The position numbers and the translations under genes are program-made. 64,000 nt of DNA from Symbiopectobacterium purcellii_A (GTDB taxonomy: Bacteria; Pseudomonadota; Gammaproteobacteria; Enterobacterales; Enterobacteriaceae): the NCBI RefSeq assembly GCF_052050035.1, contig NZ_CP189882.1, forward strand, positions 372,001 through 436,000, written 5' to 3'. Shown in pieces: positions 1 to 8,145 of the stretch. Within the stretch, counting starts at the first letter, position 1. Every line of letters begins with the position of its first letter. Below the pieces are notes generated by a model. That model was not told the DNA's origin, did no database searches, and worked only from the letters and a program-made list of their open reading frames with translations.

Positions 1-391
1 CCGATTCACCAAAATGACCAAAGGGTGGGTTGCCGATGTCGTGCATCAGGCAGGCCATTTCTACCATGCTTTCAAAAGGCGTCTGCCACAGAGACAGACC
101 AAGGGCATCCAGTCGATTTTCGCCTTTTATCCGCACCAGAATATCTTTGGCGATGTAGCGACCGATCTGCTGCACTTCCATAGAGTGTGTCAGCCGTGAA
201 CGCACAGCGGCGTTACGCTCCAGAGGAAATACCTGCGTCTTCTGCTGTAAACGGCGGATCGCGGCAGAGTTGATGATACGCCCCCTGTCGCTTTCGAACA
301 GGCGAACGATGTCATATTCACTCTCCGCGGTGATCGGTTTGCTCAGAGGCCGCTGAACGCTGAATTTCTTTGAAAAATCGATATCGGACAT
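1..391 (-). CDS. dgt: Deoxyguanosinetriphosphate triphosphohydrolase, N-terminal part (window edge)
   Basis: The minus strand from an ATG at 391 reads about 130 residues that match the N-terminus of enterobacterial Dgt, including SDRGRIINSAAIRRLQQKTQ, RLTHSMEVQQIGRYIA and the HD-domain motif LMHDIGNPPFGHFGE. Dgt hydrolyses dGTP to deoxyguanosine and triphosphate in the cytosol, and the His-Asp pair of the motif belongs to the metal site. The gene runs off the left edge of the window, so its integrity downstream cannot be judged. It is divergent from mtnN, as in E. coli. A purine-rich stretch (GGGGAAGGGG) lies directly before the start. Confidence 0.93.
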   Translation of the reverse strand, partial: MSDIDFSKKFSVQRPLSKPITAESEYDIVRLFESDRGRIINSAAIRRLQQKTQVFPLERNAAVRSRLTHSMEVQQIGRYIAKDILVRIKGENRLDALGLSLWQTPFESMVEMACLMHDIGNPPFGHFGES

Positions 392-481
392 CCCCTTCCC
401 CCTTTACCGCCGCCAAAATCACGCCTGGGTTCCATTTCCCACCGTTAGCCATGATAGACTACACAACACAGACTACGCCTA

Positions 482-505
482 ACTATTCGAAATACTATTC
501 GAAAT
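482..505. repeat. Perfect 12-bp tandem duplication in the dgt/mtnN intergenic region
   Basis: ACTATTCGAAAT occurs twice without a spacer (482-493 and 494-505), directly upstream of the mtnN ribosome-binding site at 511-516. Each unit contains the palindrome ATTCGAAT-like core TTCGAA. It could be a replication-slippage duplication or a paired operator; nothing in the sequence decides which. Confidence 0.6.
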
Positions 506-520
506 TTTGTGGGGAATCTT

Positions 521-1222
521 ATGAAAGTCGGCATCATCGGAGCCATGGAACAAGAAGTGATGATCCTGCGCGATCGCATCGAAAACCTCAGTACCTTCAC
601 ACGCGCCGGATGCGAAATCTATAGCGGGTGGCTGAACGGCGTCGAAGTAGCACTGTTAAAATCCGGCATTGGTAAGGTTTCCGCCGCGATGGGCACCACG
701 CTGCTGCTGGAACATGCCCGTCCTGACATTATCATCAACACCGGCTCGGCGGGCGGTCTGGCACCGACTCTGAACGTCGGCGATATCGTGGTATCCAGTG
801 AAGCGCGCTATCACGATGCTGATGTCACCGTTTTCGGCTATGAAGCAGGCCAGATGGCAGGCTGCCCGGCGGCGTTTCCTGCCGATGGATCCCTTATTGC
901 GTTGGCCGAGCGTGCCATTGTGTCTTTGCAATTGAATGCTGTGCAAGGGCTTATTGTCAGTGGTGATGCGTTTATCAACGGTGCAGAACTGCTGGCTCGC
1001 ATCCGCCGTACCTTCCCACAGGCTGTCGCGGTCGAAATGGAGGCCACCGCAATTGCTCACGTGTGCCATCAGTTTGCTGTGCCTTTCGTGGTTGTACGCG
1101 CCATCTCCGATGTGGCTGACAAAGCCTCGCACCTGAGTTTTGACGAGTTTCTGGCCGTGGCCGCCCAGCAATCGTCACGCATGGTGAGCACCATGTTGCA
1201 AGAGCTCGCCGGAAAAGCCTGA
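521..1222 (+). CDS. mtnN: 5'-methylthioadenosine/S-adenosylhomocysteine nucleosidase
   Basis: The 233-residue protein begins MKVGIIGAMEQEV, as in E. coli MtnN (232 residues). It cleaves adenine from 5'-methylthioadenosine, S-adenosylhomocysteine and 5'-deoxyadenosine in methionine salvage and activated-methyl recycling. The expected catalytic positions are visible: Glu12 in MEQEV, the substrate-binding VAVEMEATAIAH segment, and the Asp of VRAISDVAD. I chose the ATG at 521 rather than an in-frame GTG at 509 because GGGGAA at 511-516 is a well-spaced ribosome-binding site for it. The stop codon overlaps the btuF start (TGATG), so the two genes are probably translationally coupled. The frame is intact. 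Confidence 0.96.
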   Translation: MKVGIIGAMEQEVMILRDRIENLSTFTRAGCEIYSGWLNGVEVALLKSGIGKVSAAMGTTLLLEHARPDIIINTGSAGGLAPTLNVGDIVVSSEARYHDADVTVFGYEAGQMAGCPAAFPADGSLIALAERAIVSLQLNAVQGLIVSGDAFINGAELLARIRRTFPQAVAVEMEATAIAHVCHQFAVPFVVVRAISDVADKASHLSFDEFLAVAAQQSSRMVSTMLQELAGKA

Positions 1223-2043
1223 TGCGCGTTCGCGGGCTCACTTTTCTGGCAATACTGTGTCTGCTCATGGCCGGACGGGCCAGCGCAGACGCCATCGCAC
1301 AGCGCATTATCAGTCTGGCTCCCCACGCTACGGAGTTAGCCTTCGCAGCCGGCATGGGCGATCAGGTGATTGGCGTGAGTGCCTGGTCAAACTACCCGCC
1401 CGAAGCGCAACAGCGGGAACAGGTTGCCTCCTGGCAAGGCATCAATCTGGAGCGGGTGCTGGCCTTAAAGCCGGATTTGGTTCTGGCCTGGCGTGAAGGG
1501 AACCCGCAGCGACCGCTTGAGCAACTCTCGGCTTTTGGCATCCCTGTGGTGTATCTGGACACCACGTCGTTGGAAGCCATACCGACCATGCTGGAACAGC
1601 TTGGGCAATACAGCGCCCACCCAGAGGTTGCACGGCAAAATGCGCAGGATTTGCGTCAGCAACTGGCTGATTTGAAAGCACGCTATCCCCATGCGCCAAA
1701 ACATCAGGTGTTTCTGCAATTTGGTACACACCCGCTGTTCACCTCAGGTAAGCAGTCGTTGCAGAACCAGGCACTTGCTCTGTGTGGCGGCGTCAATGTT
1801 TTCGATGACAGTAAGGTGCCCTGGCCGCAGGTCAGTCGTGAACAGGTATTACGGCGCAACCCACAGGTGATCATTACCACTGGCACCGCAGCCGATGCGG
1901 CCGCCACTCGTGATTTCTGGTCGCCACAATTGTCTGTGCCAATCATTACGGTAGACGAAGATTGGTTTAATCGCAGCAGCCCACGCATGTTGCTGGCAGC
2001 CCAGTACATTTGTCAGCAACTCGCCGCCCTCCCCGCCCAGTGA
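1222..2043 (+). CDS. btuF: Periplasmic vitamin B12-binding protein of the BtuCDF transporter
   Basis: This 273-residue protein has a typical signal peptide (basic MRVRG, hydrophobic LTFLAILCLLMAG, cleavage near ASA-DA around residue 23). It then follows the BtuF fold: RIISLAPHATELAFAAG, VIGVSAWSNYPPEAQ, and ITVDEDWFNRSSPRMLLA near the end. BtuF captures cobalamin in the periplasm and delivers it to the inner-membrane ABC transporter BtuCD, whose genes are not in this window. Its length is close to the E. coli protein (266). It overlaps the mtnN stop by one base, and the mtnN-btuF order is conserved in enterobacteria. yadS, which follows btuF in E. coli, is not present here. A strong hairpin follows the gene. 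Confidence 0.93.
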   Translation: MRVRGLTFLAILCLLMAGRASADAIAQRIISLAPHATELAFAAGMGDQVIGVSAWSNYPPEAQQREQVASWQGINLERVLALKPDLVLAWREGNPQRPLEQLSAFGIPVVYLDTTSLEAIPTMLEQLGQYSAHPEVARQNAQDLRQQLADLKARYPHAPKHQVFLQFGTHPLFTSGKQSLQNQALALCGGVNVFDDSKVPWPQVSREQVLRRNPQVIITTGTAADAAATRDFWSPQLSVPIITVDEDWFNRSSPRMLLAAQYICQQLAALPAQ

Positions 2044-2056
2044 ATCACAGGATCAT

Positions 2057-2090
2057 GCCTGCAATCATGCAGGCATGATTGCAGGCTTTT
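2057..2090 (+). terminator. Rho-independent terminator after mtnN-btuF
   Basis: A perfect 13-bp stem (GCCTGCAATCATG at 2057-2069 pairing with 2074-2086) with a CAGG loop is followed by TTTT. It lies 14 bp after the btuF stop. Confidence 0.85.
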
Positions 2091-2223
2091 CATCCAGATA
2101 AAAACCCGTTATTATGCCGCCAACGGTTAAAATATAACCGCGCATAAACTAAAACATAACGATTTGATAACGCACACTTGTGCACTGAACCGGCAACGGT
2201 TCTTTTTAACACCAGGTAGAAAA

Positions 2224-2483
2224 GTGATAAAAATTAGTCTGCTTAACGGGGCCTGCTGATGCTGGCCTGCAATACTGCGTATGCAGCAAGCACCAGCGGG
2301 CAAATTAATGTAGGACTTAACGTGGTTGCTGTCTGTGAGATCAGAGAAACCGCAGCCACCGCACACGTTGAGTGCCCGAACGCAAAAGCGCTGATGCCTA
2401 AGATTACGCAAACCTCGATACGCGCAGGGGCTCGTACAGTAACCCATCAGGAACCGCGGCTGATCACGATTGAGTGGCGATGA
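2224..2483 (+). pseudogene. Small exported protein remnant, probably frameshifted in its signal peptide
   Basis: A GTG at 2224 sits behind an AGGTAGAAAA ribosome-binding site and starts MIKISLLNGAC before a stop. The next frame, open from 2259 to 2483, reads LMLACNTAYAASTSGQ. Together they would give a normal signal peptide (MIKISLLN-GLLMLACNTAYA) if one base were restored near 2250. The mature part, about 60 residues, has two cysteines (VVAVCEI, HVECPNA) and ends PRLITIEWR. It vaguely recalls secreted spore-coat-U-like or fimbrial-type small proteins, but I cannot assign a family. It ends just before a bidirectional terminator. It may be a decaying gene or a very small intact one starting at 2259. 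Confidence 0.4.
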
Positions 2484-2515
2484 CGCAGGTTGGTTTATTC
2501 AGCCTGTTAAAACAA

Positions 2516-2541
2516 AAAACCGCGTTGAAGAACGCGGTTTT
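2516..2541. terminator. Bidirectional terminator between the exported-protein remnant and erpA
   Basis: AAAACCGCGTT (2516-2526) pairs with AACGCGGTTTT (2531-2541) around a GAAG loop, with A-rich sequence on the left and T-rich on the right. It can therefore serve the convergent transcripts from both sides. Confidence 0.85.
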
Positions 2542-2564
2542 TTTCGGCATCAGCTGTAGGATAA

Positions 2565-2912
2565 TCAGATACTGAAAGAAGAACCGCAGCCGCAGGTGCT
2601 TTTCGCATTCGGGTTAGTGACCACGAAGCGCGAACCTTCCAGACCTTCCGTGTAATCCACCGAACCACCGACCAGATATTGCAGACTCATCGGGTCTACC
2701 ACCAGCGCCACGCCCTGTTTCTCAATGGTCATGTCACCGTCGTTAATTTTATCGTCGAACGTGAAACCATATTGGAAGCCGCTACAACCGCCCCCGGTGA
2801 TGTAGACGCGAAGCTTCAGCTCCGGGTTCTCTTCATCAGCAATCAGGACTTTCACCTTTTTTGCCGCCGCATCAGTGAATTGCAGCGGCACAGCCATTAC
2901 TTCATCGCTCAT
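2565..2912 (-). CDS. erpA: A-type iron-sulfur carrier/insertion protein
   Basis: The 115-residue protein (E. coli ErpA has 114) carries the three A-type carrier cysteines: one in ITGGGCSGFQYGF and two in the terminal NAKSTCGCGSSFSI. These residues bind a 2Fe-2S or 4Fe-4S cluster for transfer to apo-targets such as the isoprenoid enzyme IspG. It sits between btuF and clcA as in E. coli. The frame is intact in a decaying neighbourhood, in line with the essential role of ErpA during respiration in E. coli. It is monocistronic, with its own terminator at 2516-2541. Confidence 0.95.
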   Translation of the reverse strand: MSDEVMAVPLQFTDAAAKKVKVLIADEENPELKLRVYITGGGCSGFQYGFTFDDKINDGDMTIEKQGVALVVDPMSLQYLVGGSVDYTEGLEGSRFVVTNPNAKSTCGCGSSFSI

Positions 2913-3004
2913 TGTCGTACTCCCAGCTTGTCTTTTATTGGGCGGCGCACGCCGTTTGCCTTATCCCAATCATACGCTCATTATCTAACAGCGGGAAACA
3001 AGGT

Positions 3005-4600
3005 TCAAGGTTTGGCCTTGTGTTCATTTTCCGCACGCTGCTCTAACGCATTTTGCCGTTGCAGCGTTCGTGCCAAAATCGCAGAGTATAGCGGTTGTCC
3101 GCCTAAAAACTGCGCCATTAACGTCGCGCCCAGGCAGGTAATGATCATGGGCAGAATCAGCTGATAGTTGTCCGTCATTTCCAGCACCAGCACAATCCCG
3201 GTCAGCGGGGCACGTACTTATGCCGCAAACAACGCGCCCATTCCTGCAATGGCAAAGGTGCCAGCCCCTAATGCATAGTCAGGGAATGCGCTGTGTAAGA
3301 TCAGCCCGTAGGCACCGCCTAGCACGGTGCCCAACGCCAGCATCGGCGCAAAGATCCCGCCGGGCGCGCCAGAACCAAAGCACAACAGCGTCAGCACCAT
3401 ACGCAACATAAATATCAGCAGCAGCATGCCCACGCTGTAGTGCGCCGCCGTTACGTCGGCAATGATGGCAAAACCCCCGCCGGAAACGTCGCTGAATGCC
3501 AGCGAAAGCACACCACATAGCCCACCGGCTAACATCCCGACCAGAATAAAGCGTGTCAGGCTCTGCCCATGAAAACGCAAAAACAGCGCCTGCGTCCCCA
3601 ACACCAGCCGGTTAAACACTACGCCAACCGCACCAAACACTATGCCTAACAGCAGATAACACCATAGCGTGTTGACCGGGTCATCGGGCAGTTTGCCAAC
3701 GTGGATAACCGCCGCCTCACCGTTAAACACCCGAAACACCACGCTGGACATGATGACGCCAATAAACACAGCTTTAATGTAGATCAAGTTGTAGCGAAAC
3801 TGGGGCCGCATCTCTTCAATAATGAACAAGATCCCTGCCAACGGGGCGTTAAACGGGCTTTGTTGAATAATTTAAGATACTGATTTATATAAGCATTATA
3901 AAATTTCAACGACTAATTTTTCCTCTCGGAATGCTTTTTATTGTGCTAACTATTTGATTTGTCGTTCTAACAAAATACATTCTCTGTAAATGCATTCTAA
4001 CTAAAGAAGATGTAAATCAAACGGTTAAATTATTCAACAAAGCCCGTTAAACGCCGCTGACAGCCCAGCTGCAGCACCGGTTGCCAGCAGTGAATGACGC
4101 ACGTCTGCGCGTTTGGCCGACAACAAATCCGCGATCATTCCCCCCACGTTGCCGCCGAGTTGAACCGTTGGCCCTTCCCTGCCCAACACCATGCCAGCGC
4201 CAAGCGTTCCCAAGCCACCGAAGAACTTCGCTGGCAATACGCGCCACCAGCGTACCGGGCGAAGATCCTCCAGCGCGCCTTCAATCTCCGAGATCCCCGA
4301 GTCACCCGCTTCTGGCGCAAAACGGCGCACCAGATAATACCCCCCGGCCGCCATCAGTCCAGAGAGGAGAAACGCCAGCGGCCAGCGCCACTCCGCGTGC
4401 GCCCACTGCGTCACCGTTTCCAAACGAAGTGCTTGCAGCGCACTCACCCCTTTCTCAAAAGCCACGCCAATCAGACCGACTAATGTGCCCACCAGGGCAG
4501 CCAGCACCAGAATCATCACCGGCGTTTTATCACGGCGCAGGAATTGCCGAATCGCGGCACGGCGTACGTCAATCAGGGAAATATCGCGGGAAGTCGTCAC
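3005..4600 (-). pseudogene. clcA: H+/Cl- exchange transporter ClcA, broken by a MITE and a nonsense codon
   Basis: Three minus-strand segments together make a nearly full ClcA. The first (about 4600-4054) covers the N-terminal half with the GREGP-containing selectivity region and ends GLSAAFN. The second (3846-3218) runs from APLAGILFIIEEMRPQFRY to AGMGALFAA. The third (3217-3005) is VRAPLTGIVLVLEMTDNY and the tail. MITE-1 copy 1 lies between the first two; removing it and one 9-bp target duplication restores AAFN-APLAGILF exactly. Between the second and third, TAA stands where E. coli ClcA has Ser in LLAASIRAP, so there is an independent nonsense mutation. The start is uncertain: an upstream ATG at 4684 lies inside MITE-2, so I take the GTG at 4600. 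ClcA supports extreme acid resistance, which a host-restricted symbiont can lose. Confidence 0.92.
3856..4044. mobile_element. MITE-1 copy 1 (189 bp, IS903-type ends) in clcA
   Basis: The element has the terminal inverted repeat GGCTTTGTTGAATAATTTAA at the left end and its complement at the right. It is flanked by the 9-bp duplication CGTTAAACG (3847-3855 and 4045-4053). It contains no coding frame. The first 15 bases of the ends match the IS903-type IS5 element at 54703-56640, and the 9-bp duplication is typical of that group, so that transposase probably moves it. Confidence 0.9.
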
Positions 4601-4675
4601 AGGATAAACCAAAGCAGCGAATACCAAAGAGGTAAAGTATACGCCCATCCATCCCATAGCGCCTCTCTCACCCTC

Positions 4676-4771
4676 TATAGCCAAGCGACATTATTTTGAT
4701 AACAGCCAGCTATGCTTCTTTGCCGCATATCAGGGCATAGGATGTAATCATTTTTAAGTCGGTTGGCTATA
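4676..4771. mobile_element. MITE-2 copy 1 (96 bp including TA ends) upstream of clcA
   Basis: It begins TATAGCCAAGCGACATTATT and ends AAGTCGGTTGGCTATA, with no coding frame. The ends resemble the IS630 elements in this window and the insertion is at TA. It lies between the divergent clcA and hemL genes and may have replaced part of the clcA promoter. It ends about 80 bp before the hemL start. Confidence 0.88.
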
Positions 4772-4851
4772 ACATCAACGACGCGAATTTGATAACGCGG
4801 CAGCGTTGTTTACAATAGGCAAAACTCCGCTCTCTTTTCAGGACCCTTTCC

Positions 4852-6132
4852 ATGAATAAATCAGAAAGTCTCTACGCTGCGGCACAGCAGCTTATTCCCG
4901 GCGGCGTCAACTCGCCGGTGCGCGCGTTCAACGGCGTCGGCGGCGTGCCGTTGTTTATCGAGCGTGCGGAAGGCTCACACCTCTACGATGCAGACGGTAA
5001 CGCCTATATCGATTATGTCGGTTCCTGGGGCCCAATGGTGCTGGGACATAACCATCCCGCCATTCGTCAGGCGGTGATCGCCGCCGCAGAGCGCGGATTG
5101 AGCTTTGGTGCGCCAACCGAAATGGAAGTACATATGGCGCGGTTAGTGACCTCGTTGGTGCCGTCGATGGATATGGTGCGCATGGTGAATTCCGGTACCG
5201 AAGCCACCATGAGCGCCATCCGTCTGGCGCGCGGCTTCACGGGTCGTGACAAAATCATCAAGTTTGAGGGCTGCTACCACGGCCACGCGGACTGCCTGCT
5301 GGTCAAAGCAGGGTCTGGCGCATTGACATTAGGCCAGCCTAATTCCCCCGGCGTACCCGCTGATTTTGCCCGCCACACATTGACCTGCATCTATAACGAT
5401 GTGGATTCAGTCCGTCAGGCTTTCGAGCAATACCATGATGACATTGCAGCGATTATCGTTGAGCCGGTGGCAGGCAATATGAACTGCATTCCGCCACTGC
5501 CTGAGTTTCTGCCCGGATTGCGTGCACTGTGCGATGAATTTGGCGCACTGCTGATCATTGATGAGGTGATGACGGGCTTTCGCGTGGCATTAGGCGGCGC
5601 ACAGGCACACTACGGCGTGTTGCCCGACCTGACCTGTCTGGGTAAAATCATTGGTGGCGGCATGCCCGTGGGCGCTTTTGGCGGACGGCGCGATGTGATG
5701 CAAGCGCTGGCCCCAACCGGTCCGGTGTATCAGGCGGGAACTCTGTCCGGTAACCCTATTGCTATGGCAGCGGGTTTTGCCTGCCTGAGCGAAGTGGCTA
5801 AACCTGGGGTGCACGATACCCTCACCGCATTGACCACGCAGTTGGCACAGGGGCTGGAAGCCGCAGCTAAAGCACAGCATATTCCTCTGGTAGTGAATCA
5901 TGTGCGCGGCATGTTCGGTCTGTTTTTCACCGACGCACCGAGCGTCACCTGCTATCAGGATGTGACGCAGTGCGACGTGGAGCGCTTTAAGCGTTTCTTC
6001 CACTTGATGCTGGCCGAAGGCGTTTATCTGGCTCCGTCAGCGTTTGAGACGGGCTTTATGTCGTTGGCTCACAGCCAGCAGGATATTGAGAACACCATCG
6101 CAGCAGCAAGTCGCTGTTTTGCCCAGCTGTAA
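4852..6132 (+). CDS. hemL: Glutamate-1-semialdehyde 2,1-aminomutase
   Basis: The 426-residue protein has the same length as E. coli HemL. It converts glutamate-1-semialdehyde to 5-aminolevulinate, the first committed tetrapyrrole precursor, using pyridoxamine/pyridoxal phosphate. The cofactor lysine is Lys265 in CLGKIIGGGMPVG, and the class-III aminotransferase signature LLIIDEVMTGFR lies at about 233-244. VNSGTEATMSAIRLARG is the phosphate-binding region. The frame is intact. An AGGACCC-type purine stretch lies about 10 bp before the ATG. Its neighbour clcA is divergent as in E. coli. A strong terminator follows. Confidence 0.97.
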   Translation: MNKSESLYAAAQQLIPGGVNSPVRAFNGVGGVPLFIERAEGSHLYDADGNAYIDYVGSWGPMVLGHNHPAIRQAVIAAAERGLSFGAPTEMEVHMARLVTSLVPSMDMVRMVNSGTEATMSAIRLARGFTGRDKIIKFEGCYHGHADCLLVKAGSGALTLGQPNSPGVPADFARHTLTCIYNDVDSVRQAFEQYHDDIAAIIVEPVAGNMNCIPPLPEFLPGLRALCDEFGALLIIDEVMTGFRVALGGAQAHYGVLPDLTCLGKIIGGGMPVGAFGGRRDVMQALAPTGPVYQAGTLSGNPIAMAAGFACLSEVAKPGVHDTLTALTTQLAQGLEAAAKAQHIPLVVNHVRGMFGLFFTDAPSVTCYQDVTQCDVERFKRFFHLMLAEGVYLAPSAFETGFMSLAHSQQDIENTIAAASRCFAQL

Positions 6133-6145
6133 TCGCCGCCAAGAG

Positions 6146-6175
6146 AAACGCCCCGATCGTGCAATCGGGGCGTTT
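6146..6175. terminator. Bidirectional terminator between hemL and the receptor remnant
   Basis: AAACGCCCCGAT (6146-6157) pairs with ATCGGGGCGTTT (6164-6175), a 12-bp perfect stem with a 6-base loop. It lies in the short gap between the convergent hemL and receptor genes. Confidence 0.85.
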
Positions 6176-6180
6176 GCGCA

Positions 6181-7357
6181 TCAGAAGTTGTAATTCACAC
6201 TCATGGACACACTGCGCGGCGCGCCATAGGCATAGCTATCACTGAGGGCGCTGTAATAGCGCTTATCCAGCAGATTGTTGACGTTAGCCTGCACCGCCAG
6301 CTGTTTGTTGATCTGGTAACGACCAAACAGGTTAACCAAGGGGTAGCTTCCCTGATGCACACGCGCTGCACCCGTCGGCCCCGAGGTATCCGCAAAGGTG
6401 CCGTTCTGCCAGTTTACACCGCCGCCCAGCGCCAGCTCCGGCAGCATCGGCAACTGGTAGCGCGTAAACCACTTCAACGAAGTTTGCGGTAGCTGGCTGT
6501 TCACCCGGTTATCCGCCGCGTCTTTGGCAACATAGCGTGCAGCACCGAACGTCATCTGCCAGTTATCCGTCAGGGCACCGTTCAGTTCCAGTTCCACACC
6601 TCGACTGGTTACGCCTTGCGCACCGTAGTAAGCCTGATCGCTCGACCCATTGACCTTGTTGCTGCCATCGGTCTGCGCCAGATTGTCCTGCTCAATGCGG
6701 AACAACGCCATGGATGCCGTCAGGCGGCCATCAAACCAGTCGGATTTCAGGCCGGCATCGTAATTTTTGCCTTCAATCGGAGCCAGGTAGCTGCCGTTAA
6801 CGCTCCGGTTATCCTGCGGCTGGAAGATGGAGGTGTAGCTGACATAGGCAGAGAGGGTGTCGTTGATGTCGTAAATCAACCCGGCATAAGGCGACACCTT
6901 GTCTTTGCTGAAGCTGGAGGTTATACCGCCCGTACTCCATTCGGTATAGCGCGCACCGGCCACCAGCGCCAAGGGATCGGCCAGCGAGAAACGGGCCGCA
7001 CTGTAGACCGATCTCTGGTGCACAGTATCATCCGAACTTTTGGTCTGCGCCTGCCAGTTCGGTTCCGGCGCACTGCCGTTCCAGTTGTAGTAATTGCCCA
7101 TATCCGCAACCGTCACTGCATCGCTCGAGGCGTAGTAGTAGTTGCGTTGGCGACTGAACCCTACCCCGGTAACCAGCTCATGCTGGCGTCCCAGCAGTTC
7201 GAACGGACCGCGCACGTAGGTTTCCAGTGCGTCCAGTTTGCGTGTGCCAGTAAACCAGCCTGCACCACCCGCCAATCCCAATCCGGTGTCTTGATCTGGT
7301 AAGCTACCGCCATTGAAAGCATAGGGCGAAGCGTACATCAGCTTGTCATCAAACTTA
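6181..7357 (-). pseudogene. TonB-dependent siderophore receptor, C-terminal half only
   Basis: About 390 residues of a beta-barrel receptor end in the outer-membrane C-terminus VSMSVNYNF with a terminal Phe. Barrel features include VSPYAGLIYDINDTLSAYVSYTS, GKNYDAGLKSDWFDGRLTAS, GVELELNGALTDNWQ and VNNLLDKRYYSALSDSYAYG. The pattern is closest to the FhuE/FpvA-type hydroxamate siderophore receptors as I remember them. The N-terminal signal peptide, TonB box and plug are missing: native sequence stops at about 7357, where an ISL2-type IS begins. The position after hemL corresponds to the fhu locus in E. coli, though the family looks like FhuE rather than FhuA. With half of the barrel and the whole plug lost it cannot work. 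Confidence 0.85.
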
Positions 7358-8145
7358 AAGCGTGTTGCTTAATAGTGAAATAAGGGTGTTTCGGTGATTG
7401 AAGTAAATTTTACGCTGTTCTGAGATGGAAATTCCAAAGACCGGCGCTAAGGAGTAAGAAGGTATCATCAATAAAGGGTCTACGATTCCGTAAAATTTGG
7501 GTCATGCAACCGAGGCGCTTGATACCCGCGATGGCGTGTTCAACTGTAATACGGATGCCCGAGATTATTTTATTTTCTTGTTTTTGTTCAGGCGATAAAG
7601 GTCTTTTTCGAGTTCCTTTTTTTGGGATTTGTGTATTAGGATGCTGTTTATCTATACCTTGAAAACCGGTATCTGCCCAGATGGTTACCTCAGGAGGAAT
7701 ATGGCGAATTATATCGACTTTATCGAGTAAGCGTTTATCGTGACGGCGCCCATTTTTGCTCATGGGGATAAATCCAATTTGCCTTGTTTCGTCAGTCATA
7801 ATAAGCCCTTTTCGAGTGGTCTGTCTTTTCTTTCCCGAATACATTTTTTTCGCCGACGCAGATTCTTAGGCTTTTGGACAGGTCGCTCTGTCCCATCAAT
7901 AAAGACGTCTTTAACTCCAGGAAAGGCGCGAAAAAATTCCTCAGCAGAGCGAATTTGACGAGCGGGCAAAACACATTCTCGCCCCAAGGTCATCTCTAAA
8001 ACCGGCAATAATATTTTTACCCAGCGACATACCCGTGTTCTATCTAAACCAAAAAGAAGTGCTTGCAAATCATAGGTCGGATAACATTTTAAATACAATA
8101 AAATAAAAAGCAGTTTATCTAATGGGGTTGGGATAAATCCTTTCT
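7358..8145 (-). mobile_element. IS5-family (ISL2-type) element, copy 1, truncated
   Basis: The left end begins at about AAGCGTGTTGCTTAATAG, shared with the second copy at 57821. The element is cut at 8145 by the end of an IS256 copy, so the N-terminal part of its transposase gene is missing. It is nearly identical to copy 2 over the shared length. Confidence 0.85.
7410..8145 (-). pseudogene. ISL2-type IS5 transposase, 5'-truncated and frameshifted
   Basis: Two overlapping frames (8145-7796 and 7844-7410) encode one DDE transposase with LYLKCYPTYDLQALLFG, VFIDGTERPVQKPKNLRRR, IWADTGFQGIDKQHPN and ITVEHAIAGIKRLG. The frame breaks in a T-tract near 7844-7850, which has seven T here and eight in copy 2. 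That makes a one-base deletion the cause. The helix-turn-helix N-terminus present in copy 2 is lost at the IS256 junction. Confidence 0.85.

Noticed and set aside
656..1171. Long antisense frame opposite mtnN
   Set aside because: It is fully inside a well-supported gene on the other strand and has no domain-like features.
6616..7302. 228-codon frame antisense to the receptor remnant
   Set aside because: Mirror of the receptor coding strand, with no recognisable protein features.
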